Assembly: GCA_037903475.1 (NCBI GenBank)
Contig: JBAJFG010000068.1
Span: forward strand, 682,001-746,000
Source: Ancylostoma caninum
Taxonomy: Eukaryota; Nematoda; Chromadorea; Rhabditida; Ancylostomatidae
Direction: 5' to 3'
DNA length: 64,000 nucleotides
Positions 12,101-21,249 of this stretch are shown in pieces. The position numbers and the translations under genes are program-made. The notes under the pieces were generated by a model. The model saw only the letters and a list, made by a program, of their open reading frames with translations, had not been told where the DNA came from and searched no databases. Position 1 is the first letter of the stretch. Every line of letters starts with the position of its first letter.

Positions 12101-13699
12101 CCAAGCTCGAGTGATTTATAGCTCATTAATACCGGGGCGCCGGAGGGTGGCGGCGGCCGGCGCCCGCCGGCGCCCATTTGCAGTGGCTGCCGGGCCCGAC
12201 TGTATGTACTTGTGCAACTACATTTATAACTCACTATTTTTTTCCTAATTCAGTTCATGTCGTCTTTTTTATATAAGTTTTGCATCTCGTAGCATTCACC
12301 TGTTATTTATCTAGCACGGCTATGTGCGCATTAGATAAATGATGAATTAAATAAATAAATAAGCAAAGAAATAGACTTGGTTCCAGGCACGTCGAGACAT
12401 CTGGAAACTGATTAGAACAACGCAGCTGAACGATCGAACGCTATTCTTCACGTCGACATCCATAGAAGAATGTGAAATGCTTGGGACACGTTACGGAGTT
12501 CTGTGCAAGGGCCGTTTTGTGTCAACCGGACCGATTGAAATGTTGCAGGAACAGTGAGTGACCCAACAATTTTTGCACAGGGGTACTTGAAACCTTTGAA
12601 ACCTCGATGGTTTCGATGCATTCTTGAGTGATATTTGGCTTATGCCTAACCATAAGATTTAGGTCTAGTAGTATTAACATTTTCTTGGAAATCCTATCAA
12701 AAATACTTTGTCTATACACTTAGACACTTATCTCTAACTTAGATTTTTTCGTGCAGTTTGTCAGAATGCCAAACAGTTCAGATGTAGACTTTTCTAACGT
12801 TTTTCTCGTTTTGGTATTGGTTCTACATGAGTGCAATTTTCAGTCGTTCAAAGCTCTGTGTGCTCCAAGTGGAATTGATGGATGGCAAGAAAAAGCAGAA
12901 GGTTGAACAGCGAAATTATATGATTCTTCTTGAAAATAGAATCTCATTTCTGTTAAGGTCCTCGACACCGTACATGATGTGTTCCCCAAATCAGTCCCAA
13001 TACCTACTCCAGGGAGTACTAAACATATCCTGAAGTGGCATGTAAGTTCTTTTCTCAACGATTCAATGTCCGGTTCAGTTCATAGCATTCTCCTTATTTC
13101 TTACTTATAAAAATTCATGTCAAAAAGCCTAACCTGAGACTATGATCTTCTTGTATCCGAGATCGTTAAGAGTGCAGAATTTATAAAAAATCACTGCTAA
13201 AAATCACTAAAAAAGTATAACGCTCCTGAAATCCCAAAAAGTTTTGAAGCAGAAATCTATAGAGTAAATATTTTTTTCATTTAATACCCTCATTATTTTT
13301 CCTACCATTTCTGATCAGACTTCTCTTCGACTAAGATATACCAGTTGCTGCTCGAGAAACACGCCCAACTTGAATTTCTGAGCAGGCTTCAACCCTTTTA
13401 GGATCATTAATGGCTCTCTTTCTAGTTTGGCATCATTTTTCCTGAACATCCTCAAACATTAACCAAATCCAGAGCAAATGCATGTGATCTTTCAGATTCC
13501 AATGTCCGAAGGAGAATCCTTATCCGTATTTTTCCGTAAAACACAACAATTGGTGAATTTTGTACCAGTGACGAATCTTATTCTATCAGAAGCATCGTAT
13601 GGGGATGCTCTGCAGAGGCTCAGCGACAAATTCAGTAACCTACAGAAGAAATCATCCACAAAGGAATTAGTGAATCGACTGTTAACTGTGATAACGTGA
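107..13699 (+). CDS. ABCA-type ABC transporter, C-terminal half (partial, multi-exon)
   Basis: Exons read at 107-273, 376-512, 758-914, 1006-1039 (tentative), 4211-4330, 5582-5629, 6163-6287, 6352-6441, 7053-7244, 7358-7442, 8518-8605, 10551-10647, 12387-12553, 12844-12901, 12958-13041 and 13496-13699, ending at a stop. Every junction keeps phase, giving about 617 codons. Seen: a membrane segment followed by FKHL/QMTTGLSPCLYW, matching the KHLQ..SG..P..YW segment of ABCA second membrane domains; more helices; then one nucleotide-binding domain (GMIGSGKST, CAQYD, CSEGQ, VIVIDEP) and a C-terminal tail. ABCA proteins are full transporters that move lipids; the nematode family includes CED-7 and the ABT proteins. 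The N-terminal half lies left of the window. Donors at 6288 and 12902 are unusual (GTTGAA). The domain carries substitutions at the signature and H-loop. Family very sure; the 34-nt exon at 1006 is the weakest. Confidence 0.9.
2162..2769. mobile_element. TTAA-flanked MITE (piggyBac-like ends)
   Basis: The element lies between TTAA at 2162-2165 and TTAA at 2766-2769. Its ends are inverted repeats, AGGCAGTGTCTCAC on the left against the complement of GTGACACACTGCCT on the right. TTAA duplication with such short ends is the hallmark of piggyBac-type transposition (family knowledge). It has no transposase-sized frame, so it is non-autonomous. It sits in the ABCA intron after the 1006-1039 exon. 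A shorter relative in the same orientation lies at 3531-4013. Confidence 0.7.
2903..3530. repeat. Long fold-back (inverted repeat) element
   Basis: The left arm (about 2940-3130) is the imperfect inverted complement of the right arm (about 3300-3525). For example GTGATCACAACCGTATAC on the left matches the complement of the segment at about 3470-3485, and CTGCTGAAAAACC matches GGTTTTTCAGCAG near 3440. It starts with the same TTAAAGGCAG end as its neighbours, but its right terminus abuts the next MITE, suggesting nesting or deletion. Weaker arm-like matches occur near 30085-30170 and 40825-40890. Confidence 0.65.
3531..4013. mobile_element. Second TTAA-family MITE, decayed ends
   Basis: The left end AAGCAGTGTCTCACCTCATG is almost that of the element at 2162, and the right end GGGCTGCCTTTAA keeps a TTAA. 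Internal segments are shared with the first element, including AAAAACCCCT, CCCGTAACTTATGG and GAATGCGGCC in the same order. The left TTAA is now TTGA. It is non-coding and intronic. Confidence 0.6.
6660..6845. repeat. GCGTGCGTC-family palindromic MITE, degraded
   Basis: It contains TGTGCGCGTCAGCCATGCG, then AACGCGTGCGTCTGACC and GGCTGCGTTGGGACTGCGGC, the core words of a GC-rich palindromic family seen better preserved at 49165-49400, 35560-35945 and 39785-40005. It sits in an ABCA intron, between the exons ending at 6441 and starting at 7053. The termini are not sharply definable. Confidence 0.45.
6946..6982. repeat. (AAAT)n microsatellite
   Basis: A short run of AAAT/AAGT tetranucleotides about 37 nt long, inside an ABCA intron. 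Similar runs occur near 12345-12362 and 47515-47550. Confidence 0.85.
7053..7442 (+). other. Walker A and Q-loop exons of the ABCA nucleotide-binding domain
   Basis: The first exon (7053-7244, phase 0 at both ends) encodes the beta-strand lead-in KFRKNICAVKNF and the P-loop GMIGSGKST, whose GKST binds ATP phosphates. ABCA proteins more often show GPNGAGKTT here. The second exon (7358-7442) encodes FCAQYDSLFPALT, the Q-loop region; family members usually have CPQ.DALF..LT, so the Gln is kept and the preceding Pro is Ala. The intron between them is 113 nt, with donor GTGCGT and acceptor CTTGTAG. Confidence 0.9.
10261..10404 (-). CDS. Antisense candidate exon inside the ABCA intron
   Basis: On the minus strand a strong acceptor, TTTTTTCCAG, lies directly before an ATG that opens 47 codons and a stop (MSVANRWASTLRSPTSAAAT at the start; Ser/Thr/Pro/Arg-rich). 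In nematod genes an acceptor this close to an ATG can be a trans-splice site. No recognised domain and no further exon was found. The region is locally GC-rich, which lengthens chance frames, so this is only a candidate nested gene. Confidence 0.2.
   Translation of the reverse strand: MSVANRWASTLRSPTSAAATTPRPQSIRTGLTVASDGDSGCYSPQEL
10551..10647 (+). other. ABC signature and Walker B exon
   Basis: A 97-nt exon (acceptor CTTTTCAG, donor GTGAGT). Together with the last two bases of the 8518-8605 exon it reads CSEGQKRRIS, the position of the ABC signature (LSGGQ or YSGGN in relatives), so the second signature Gly is Glu. It continues into VIVIDEPTRGIDP, an intact Walker B with the catalytic Glu and D-loop. 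The following intron contains the tRNA-bearing mobile element. Confidence 0.88.
11670..11744 (-). other. tRNA-like Pol III segment 2 in the mobile element
   Basis: Minus strand: GCCCGGATGGCTCAGTGG contains a perfect box A (TGGCTCAGTGG) and a GCTC/GAGC D-stem. A pairing arm around TTGCAA follows, then GGTTCCACTCC as box B with one change. The 3' acceptor strand does not pair, so a functional tRNA is unlikely. Confidence 0.55.
11816..11891 (-). other. tRNA-like Pol III segment 1 in the mobile element
   Basis: On the minus strand it shows box A TAGCTCAGTGG (perfect) and box B GGATCGAATCC (one change from GGTTCGAATCC) at tRNA-like spacing. The acceptor arms pair nearly fully in copy 2. The anticodon stem does not pair, so it is a tRNA-derived or decayed sequence rather than a working tRNA. 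Confidence 0.6.
12387..12553 (+). other. H-loop exon of the ABCA domain, histidine replaced
   Basis: This exon begins ARRDIWKLIR, continuing directly from GIDPI in the Walker B exon, and encodes FFTSTSIEECEMLGTR. ABCA second domains usually read LTSHSMEECEALCTR, so the switch His is Thr here. The remaining spacing and the EEC/GTR residues are conserved, and the codons run open from acceptor TTCCAG to donor GTGAGT, so a frameshift or misalignment is unlikely. Confidence 0.85.
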
Positions 13700-14947
13700 T
13701 AGCCGCTGATATTGAGCCGTCAGTGTTGTTTTCCTTTGCGACAACGAAAAAAATATATATCGATTGCCAGATTCGAAATATAAACAGTTTTCTGTTCGTC
13801 TTGAGTTACTGTACATAAATGTCATTGTTGGAAAAAAATGCGTATTGTGAAGGTTTCCTAGCACCTATTTCACAACCTCTCGGTGCATCATTGCATTGAT
13901 TACCCATGGTAAACGTGTTTACTTACCCAAATCTACCTTTTACCTGACATCTATCAACATGTTTGACGTTTTCTATACTCCGCTTCAACATCATGGGTAA
14001 TCACATCAACATCTGGTGTTGGTTTCGCATAAAACTATGGTATTTTGATAGTGGATTATAATTTCATAGAAAATTTTATCTACAAATAGGTGTAAAAATA
14101 ATATACAACTCATCAAATCATCAAATATCGCCAAAGTCACATGGCAAGTATGCAGCGCACCTGGTCGCGTCGCGATCCACTCGTTTATACTGACCGCTAC
14201 GCGACGGCGCGCTTGCTATGGACATGTGGCCAAATCGTTGTCATGTGGCTCCGCCAACACATATACAAGTTCATTTACGTCAACAACGAAAAAAAAGTCG
14301 ACAGCAGGAAAAGAAGACATTTCAATACACGGCAAAGATTTTTTTATAATAGATAGCATAGAGACGCACATGAGTCATGTGACTTCCTTTTTTACGGAGC
14401 TGCTAGAGTACAGAGAAACGAGAGTGAAAAGATACATTCTCAGATATAGAGACCCAGAGGTATGAACGTCTCGTTTCTCTGCGCTTTTCCAGCAGTCCAG
14501 ACCTAATTAGGGCAGGTCCTCCGCCTGACAGGACTTTTTAGACCAAATATCCTATTTGATCGATCAATAAAAAGACGAAACAGTCATTATATAATCAACA
14601 ATCAATCAATATCCACTTTATACTTGTTCAGCTACCCGACAATTTACTAGGAAAAATACACATCCAAATGATTAAATATTCGAAATTATTATTATGTTAT
14701 TTGCACACAGCAGATGACAATTCTTTCGTCAGGTAGATATGTAACTTGTGACAGTTGTCCATGACCCAACGATAGAACGAGCGGCAACCACTAGCGTACA
14801 AAAAATTTCGAGTCATGACCCCCTCAGTGATAAACTCGGCACTTGTATCAGAAGCCGGAACATATAGGAAAAGTGACATTGTAAATGTGCTGCGTATGCA
14901 TTGTGCGGTCAATATGTAAAAGATCAAAGATCAGTTTCTTGAATCGA
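13700..14947. other. Convergent intergenic region between ABCA and globin genes
   Basis: About 1.25 kb between two stop codons on opposite strands, expected to hold both 3' UTRs. It includes a degraded ACCC-GGGTAAAC palindrome at about 13880-14000 and a small hairpin (AGAGAAACGAG near 14418 against CTCGTTTCTCT near 14471). I found no convincing poly(A) signal assignment. Confidence 0.6.
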
Positions 14948-17900
14948 TCAATAGACCTGAGGTGGGAGGAGATAATTGGTGTTCTCTTTGGGACCACTGC
15001 TTTGGGAGATGTCATCTGGTGCAGGGGAGACGGATCTGAAGAGGAAGCGTTAAATATGAGGAGATATCGGGTTGGTTGCATCATTGAGATCACCCAGGGT
15101 GAATGCGTTGACGCCAACGTTAACGATGGGTAACTTATGTAGTGTTAACAAGTTTACCTTGGGTAATCTCACTGATGCATGCGGCCTGAGTAGATAGTCA
15201 GGTACACATAGATGACAAATACGGACACGGTCTAGGCCTGAATGCATCACTGAGGTTACCTAGGGTAAGCGTGTTGACGGCCGGGTAAACAATAAATAGG
15301 CTCGAGGTGTCCATACGTTTACCCTGGGTAATCCCAGTGATGCATGCGGCCTCAGGTTGTACATTGTGGGCAGTAGAGATATTTTGGATAAAAATACCGT
15401 ACCTTCTGCTGCTACCATCCACTACACTTCCGTCAGAACTAACGTCGACGGACGGTCGATTACGGAATGCGTTACTGGATTTGCGTTGTCGCCGTAATTC
15501 TGCGTAGTAACCGTCACGTACCGCTGAGAACACAAATGCGCTCAACGTTGACCTGGAATATGTATGTTTGTAGTTGTCCCAAAAGTCACACATGGGCTAA
15601 TAGTTGGGGTCAAAGGTAGTGGTAAGAGTTCAGTTTAATACAATGTCTATGCATGTGTACTGTGACTGAGAAATTCTTTCATTCCTTGGATGAGTTCGAA
15701 AGTCTTGAAATGGCTGCGGTGGTTGTCCCAAAAGTCGCGCATGGGCCAATAACTGGGGTCAAAAGTATGTGACGAGGGTCAAGTTTGGTACAGTGGCGTT
15801 ATCGCGGTCTGTAATTGAAGTTATCCTTTGTTCTTTGGATAGGTTTGAATGTCTTGAAGCTACAGCAGCGATGTCCCAAAAGTCGTGCATCAATCAATAA
15901 AATTTTATCGTTCAGGACCTAGACGAATTTCATCGCTACGTATTGCAGATGTAATTAGTACATAGTTTCGGACATTTAATTGGCTGCTGATGAAGAAAAC
16001 TAGTAGACCCTGTCTGTCCCAAATCCTGTCCCAAAAGTCATGACCAATCAATAATTGAATGGTTGCCCCCCACAAGCTACTCCGCGAGTCGATCTACAAG
16101 TAAAAGAAGTGTCTTTGAAACATTACGCTATTGTCTACGAGCTATTTCGCTACAGTATGGCAATTTTTAAAAATATGCCATCGAAACAGAGCTACTGTAC
16201 CCTCCCACCTAACTCTAACCACCTTCGATCGATAACTATCAAAGACTCACCACGCTCCAGCCGTTTCACTTGGAGTATGTGTGGCTTGATCGAGGAATGT
16301 ACATTCTGTGGTCACGGCATCAGCAGTGCCGGCAAAGAAATCCGGTTTGAATCCAAACGTTCGGAATGGGACATGTGAGGCGCCGAATTCTTCTGACAAC
16401 TGAAAGATTACTGTAGATTACTGTAGGTGGCACGTGAACAAGGTTATTTGAAGAGGCTTGAGTTACAGCGGGTTCTTATACTGCTTAGGGAAGACTTCAA
16501 AGCCTAGCGACCATTATTTACGTTGATTTTTTTCAGAGCGAGAACTGGTCCCGGTGTACTGAAAGTTTTTGAATAGACCTGTACAAATACTGGTGCATAG
16601 CCTTTCTAAATTGAGTGCCCTTCTAAGATTTCTTGCGTCATTATCTATTTACACCAGAATTAAGGGGCGCCAAATATGAAAAAAAAATTGTTCAGAAAAA
16701 CTGGAGAGCAAAGCTCAAGCAAGGAATTCACTGAGGAACAGTTCTCGTCCTGGATATCTACTATATATAAATCTCTCAAAACGGAGTTCCAATGACTAGG
16801 CCTAACTGATCATGTAAAAATCTGAAGAACATTCGTGTAAGTGGCGATTTTTGCGTGCAAACTCAACTGATTTGAGCAAAACACGGTTTGGGGACCAGTT
16901 TTCGCAATAAAAAATTTTCTACCTTTTTTTCAAAACAAGGGGTTTGCAATAAAACTTTCAAGAATTCTAAGAAAACTGAAAAAAAAAACTAATTTAGAGT
17001 GAATTTACTGCTACTTCTTATAGGTAAAGTTTTGAGTTAACTGGTTGATTAGAGTTTCTTCACATACCCGTTGAACTTCCTCAGAATCCATAAGGTTATC
17101 GCATACTCCAATGAGGAACAACCGCAGTGCTTCGGAGACTTCTGAGCGTTGATTCTGAAATCATCTAGGAATACTGTAGCGATCCAGTAACGGTAGCGGA
17201 GATTACCATTAAAATTACACGCCATGTATGGCATCTTTAACAGATTTACTGGATGTAGCGGCAGCTACGGATAGTTTCACTAGATCAAAGTTCCTTCCCC
17301 TCAGGACCCCCTCCGATAGCTCCTCAACATCCAATCCGCCTTGCCCATCCACTAGCTGATCATTGGTACCCTGCCACTACGTATCAATCTTCTCCCACAA
17401 TCTAATCTTTGTTGTTTTTCTAATGGTGTGTGACAGGCGGTCGGTTGTAGTCCACGGGTTGTATGTCCGCAAATTTGCGTCATCACGATTTTTTCGCGCC
17501 GCTTGTCAGCTCCCGCGATCCACGGACGGACGGACGGCACACCTGATTGATGATTGCACCGAAATAGCAGCTGTCCGTTTCTGATCGGGTCTGGATAAAA
17601 AAAAAGTGTTGGTTCCTGGGCAATAATTTGCGCAAAAAATCTTTGCAAGTAAAAAAAATGTCCTGAGTTATTTTTGTTCTGGGATAGTTTACTGCTCGGC
17701 TACTAGCGATAATTGCAGACTAAATGATAGCTAAAGTTCTACAAAAAAGTAAATGACAAATATAGTAGCCACGTGATTCTCTCAAATTCCCTATGGATTA
17801 TTCGGGTTGTTCAGAACCCGGATGTACCGTTCAAAAGGGTTGGGTAATCTGCAGTGGCGGTCGGAGGGGCGGAGCGCGCCTTCACCCAGAGAACGGGTCG

Positions 17901-20900
17901 AAAATCTTTGAAATTACTTAATTAGATGGATAAAAATACTGGATGGGCATAATTTTTGTTGTTCATTTTCATTATTATCTGTAAAATATTTATTACTGAT
18001 TATTAAAGATTTATATAAGAGTATCAAAAATCAATATTTCCAGCAATTCTTTTATTATTCCATTCGGGTCAACGTAAAGGCGGAGTTGCCAATTCCTTGC
18101 CCACCCCTGGCTAGCAACTCCTACGTCCGGCACTGGTTATTTCTTACCCATGGGTAGCAGCTGGGTTTAGACAACGTCACTTGTGGGTAAACATTTGTGG
18201 CGTACCAGGTAAGGGGTAAATTTAGGTACGTTGGCACATTTACCCTGAGTAATCTCACTGGTGCAATCAGGCCTAGAAAGTTAACCAGAAACGAAGCAGA
18301 ACCACTCCTCTCCCCAGCCGTCCTCTTGCAGAACAAAAAGTACTGAAGAACATTTTTTTGCACTAATGTAAGAGAGAGTAGTATAGAATAGCAGAAAAAA
18401 CTACAGTAATGTAACTACCCAGTTCTTATACTCATGGAATTCCGTTAGGGACCATTATTACTCGAGGAATGTTTTTTTTAAAGAGGAGAAGGAGTTTCGA
18501 AGGTTTTTCCAGATAGAATCTCTCTCCCATGCAGTCACTCTTTCCTCAAAAGCTATTCGACCGCTATTAGCGGCGTGAAAAGCCAGAATAATTCTTGAGT
18601 CGTTGATTGCCTCGAATTTACCACTTTTTCTGAGTCACCCTATTGTTGTTGTCGACCTATACGTCACCTGCTCAGTGCAAAGTATACGAGTACACGACAA
18701 CAACAATAGTGCAAAATGGCGTCTAATCCGACGTATATCCGCAGCAAAGACCCGAGTGACTTTCTGTTGTTTTTCTACCGCCGGAAACCAAGCCGCAGAC
18801 CACTTATTCAATGCAGATGAAAAACGTTGCGTCAAACGGCGCGTGCGGCTGTTCGACGTTCATGAGCAGTCAGTCATAATATTCGGGTAAAAACTTGCTC
18901 AGAGTGCATGATGAATGCTTGGACAGCCGTCACGACGTGAGATTCTGTAGATTTTCTCGTTCTCGCATGGTTTTTCTATCCTCATAAAGACTCATTTATG
19001 GCAGCAACTGCTCCGAAACCTCAATGATGGGCAAAAACTTGTGAAGAACAGGGTTAATGAACGTTTTGACGAATTTCCCGCTGTGCGAATACAAAACAAA
19101 CACTTAGTACATCCATGGGTTTTCCTGGAGTTTCACATAAGTATATTGGGGGGGGGGCATATTTTCTTCATACCTGCAAGGAGCGGTGCGGCTAAGCCGT
19201 GCGATTGGTCGGCCAGACGGATAAGCCAATCACAACATCCCATCGCACTGCCCTTTCCGGATATAGTGCCCCACATCCCATATTGGCTCTAATTTTCTTC
19301 CCTAGAACAGAAAACTGAACTCAAAACACTCAAAACATACATTGTGGCGGAGGATGGACGAGTTTCTACAATCAAAGGAGAAAAGAAGCGAAATTGAAGT
19401 TACCATCAGCCTAGAAGCCAGAATCTTATTCTATTATTAATTTCCTCCACTTCGAGGGAATTTTTGTCAGTTCTGTCACGATTTTCCAAAAGAAATTCTG
19501 AACGAACTTCGGAAAAGTAGACGAGTTTTCCGCTCTTAAATTTCATCCACTCCTTCTTATTACTGCTTGAGGCTACGGAAATTAAATATCAAGTAAAACC
19601 CATTATGAGAAACCATGAGGAATTCTAGAGTGCCGCTGGAAGGAGATGTGGCCAAGCTCTACCATTGGTGACTCCCAGCGATTGGCCAATCACAGGGTCC
19701 CATCCGCGTAGACCATTCGGGGTATAAAGCTCCTCTCCCGATATTTTAAATCTAAGCACCAAAAACAGAGCGGGCACTTAGAAATGGGTAGTGCAATACC
19801 ATTATGACTGAAGTGAGCAAAGGTTTTTTCCCGCTATTAGAAGCTGGGATCAATCTGTGCAGAAAACTCGTCTTAGTGGGCGTGGCCACGGAAGTTTTCA
19901 TTTTTTCAGGTGAAAAAAAAACTTGGCGTTCTGAGTAAAAATTACTAGATGTCAGCAGGAATTTGTATTATCGGACCATGGTCACCAAACATTAAAGGGG
20001 GTGTGGCCAAACTGCAAGTCTCTTATGCTTGTCTGGTAAAGTCTTGCTGTAAAAATAGCTGAAAAGATCAGGAACATAAAACTGCGGTGGCGGTGGGGGG
20101 GGGGGGGGAGGGGAGAGGTCGGCCAATCTCCGCTCCAGAGATAGAAAAAAATCGATAAATTACCCGAATAATAATTTATTTCCAGTTTCGTAACTTTTTC
20201 ATATGATTATGGATAGGTACGCCAATCTCATTTGTTCGAAGTAGATGACCGTACCCAGAGGGTACTTCGAAAATCGCTTGGGTTACTGTAGGTTTGCGGT
20301 AGGGGTTTGGAAACGCATAACGAGGACTCACCCTAGGCAGATTATCCAAGAACCCTTTGAAGTCGTCTTTTTTCTCAGTAGCGCGTCGTATTATCCTATC
20401 GGCTGAAATCATGTTCGATCAATTCTCGTATCGATTGATTTTATCGATCGCTGCTTACCAATATCATCTTTGGCGTTGTCAATACAGTACTTGATTATGG
20501 ATCGTTGATTTGCTGTCAGAATTGGTCTGCGATTCCCCTGAGACGACATTGATGCTCTGCAATAAGAGATCGATATATCGATTGATAATGGGCTGGACTG
20601 TGAAAACAACATGTTAGAATTTGGAGGGGATTAATTTATATGTGGGATCGTCACTGCAATGGAATAGCTATCACTCTTTCATCGATCGGTTGTGCTATCA
20701 AGTGGTGAACTTACTTGCTGTCAACGCTGCTCATCTTCCTGTGAAATCAATACATATTGATTTTTTCAATGAATAAACAGGGAATCACTATACAAACAAC
20801 TATTAGTGAGGTAAATAAAAGATTTTACGTAAATATGGGTCATATGGTGGGATATATCAGTTAAAGGAACAGAAATGAGACGGTTTGGAAGAGTAACGCA

Positions 20901-21222
20901 TAGTGCCGACAAACTGACCAATCAGAGAGGGGAGGGGGCGGAGAGTAATGATAATTTGGGAAACCTTTTCCAATAATTTTGTACATTTATAAACGAATTA
21001 ATCAGAAGTTAAAATTAATGAACAATAGACAAATAAACGAATAAAAACAATAAGCCTACTGTCGTTCCAAAAGTTATCGATTGACCAAGTGAAAATCAAT
21101 AATTACCTGGAAATTTTCTTAGCATTCGGTGAGATCTTTCGTTCACTGTGGCTCAACTTCGGCTTTCGCTTGGACGGATCATCCTTCATGTTCTTGAGGT
21201 CAACTGATTTAGCGTTGCCCAT
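14948..21222 (-). CDS. Nematode globin, probable N-myristoylated, complete seven-exon gene
   Basis: Coding exons on the minus strand: 21107-21222, 20459-20556, 20332-20402, 17068-17154, 16251-16399, 15403-15552 and 14948-15035. They sum to 759 nt (252 aa plus stop) and every junction keeps phase. The protein starts MGNAKSVDLK with a basic linker, then an A-helix-like ILTANQRSIIKYCID, RIIRRATEKKDDFKGFL and EALRLFLIGVCDNL. Next come FGASHVPFRTFGFKPDFF, where the His is the likely proximal haem ligand F8, and the H-helix FVFSAVRDGYYAELRRQR. The tail is Ser/Pro-rich. This pattern is typical of nematode globins; C. elegans GLB-26 is a known N-acylated member. MGxxxS favours N-myristoylation and hence membrane location. 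The 3.2-kb third intron holds repeat modules; the second is 56 nt. Distal ligand E7 is not securely placed. Redox or oxygen sensing is inference. Confidence 0.88.
15070..15352. repeat. Two palindromic ACCCAGGGTAAAC repeats in the last globin intron
   Basis: Two copies (about 15070-15185 and 15235-15352). Each has an ACCCAGGGT- or ACCTAGGGTAA-type left half and a TTTACC(C/T)TGGGTAAT right half, and both are bounded by TGATGCATGCGGCCT-like ends. The halves are complementary, so each could form a hairpin. Relatives lie at about 13880-14000, 18130-18275 and 44845-44945. Confidence 0.65.
15571..15900. repeat. About 148-bp tandem repeat with TGTCCCAAAAGTC
   Basis: TGTCCCAAAAGTC begins units near 15573, 15724 and 15869. 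The first two continue with the same ACATGGGC/GCATGGGCCAATA and GGGGTCAAA words. A further motif copy sits near 16026, and its complement GACTTTTGGGACA near 21648. It lies in the 15553-16250 globin intron. Confidence 0.65.
18130..18275. repeat. ACCCAGGGTAAAC-family palindrome, diverged
   Basis: Complementary halves include GGGTAAACATTTGTGG and CACATTTACCCTGAGTAATC, ending CTCACTGGTGCAATCAGGCC as in the better copies at 15 kb. It lies in the long globin intron. Confidence 0.5.
19180..19310. repeat. CCAAT-plus-TATA-like module, copy 1
   Basis: CGATTGGTCGGCC and GCCAATCACAACATCCCATC are followed by GGATATAGTGCC. The order is shared with a second module at 19630-19790 and, partly, with 32945-33030. 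It lies in the third globin intron. It could be a dispersed repeat or a promoter-like unit; the sequence alone cannot separate these. Confidence 0.4.
19630..19790. repeat. CCAAT-plus-TATA-like module, copy 2
   Basis: GGCCAAGC, CATTGGTGAC, GCGATTGGCCAATCACAGG and ATCCC are followed by GGGGTATAAAGCTCC, giving a CCAAT box about 40 nt before a TATA-like box. It is related to the module 450 bp upstream. No coding exon was found downstream on the plus strand. Confidence 0.4.
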
Positions 21223-21248
21223 TCCGATTTGGGATTGAAATGGAAACT
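21223..21248 (-). promoter_or_regulatory. Splice or trans-splice acceptor before the globin start
   Basis: On the minus strand TTGATTTTTAG (AG at 21248-21247) precedes a 24-nt leader and the ATG at 21222. This spacing is typical of spliced-leader addition in nematodes, though a cis-intron with a 5' UTR exon further upstream is equally possible. It supports the choice of start codon. Confidence 0.5.
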
Positions 21249-21249
21249 A

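Larger units (their letters stand above)
10942..12202. mobile_element. TA-flanked TIR element with embedded tRNA-like cassettes, copy 1
   Basis: Terminal inverted repeats of about 144 nt (10942-11085 and 12060-12202) start CAGTCGGG and are flanked by TA on both sides, as for Tc1/mariner-type insertions. Both arms contain the GC-rich GGCGCCGG block followed by ATTAATGAGCTATAAATCAC. The interior has repeated GTAAGTGTAAG-type units, two tRNA-like segments on the minus strand and TTAGGC-like units near 12000-12050. No transposase frame is present. It inserted into the ABCA intron after the Walker B exon. A second copy lies inverted at 31571-32775. Confidence 0.8.

Noticed and set aside
16055..16378. 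107-codon plus frame
   Set aside because: It is the antisense shadow of the globin exon at 16251-16399, which has phase-matched splice sites and globin motifs.
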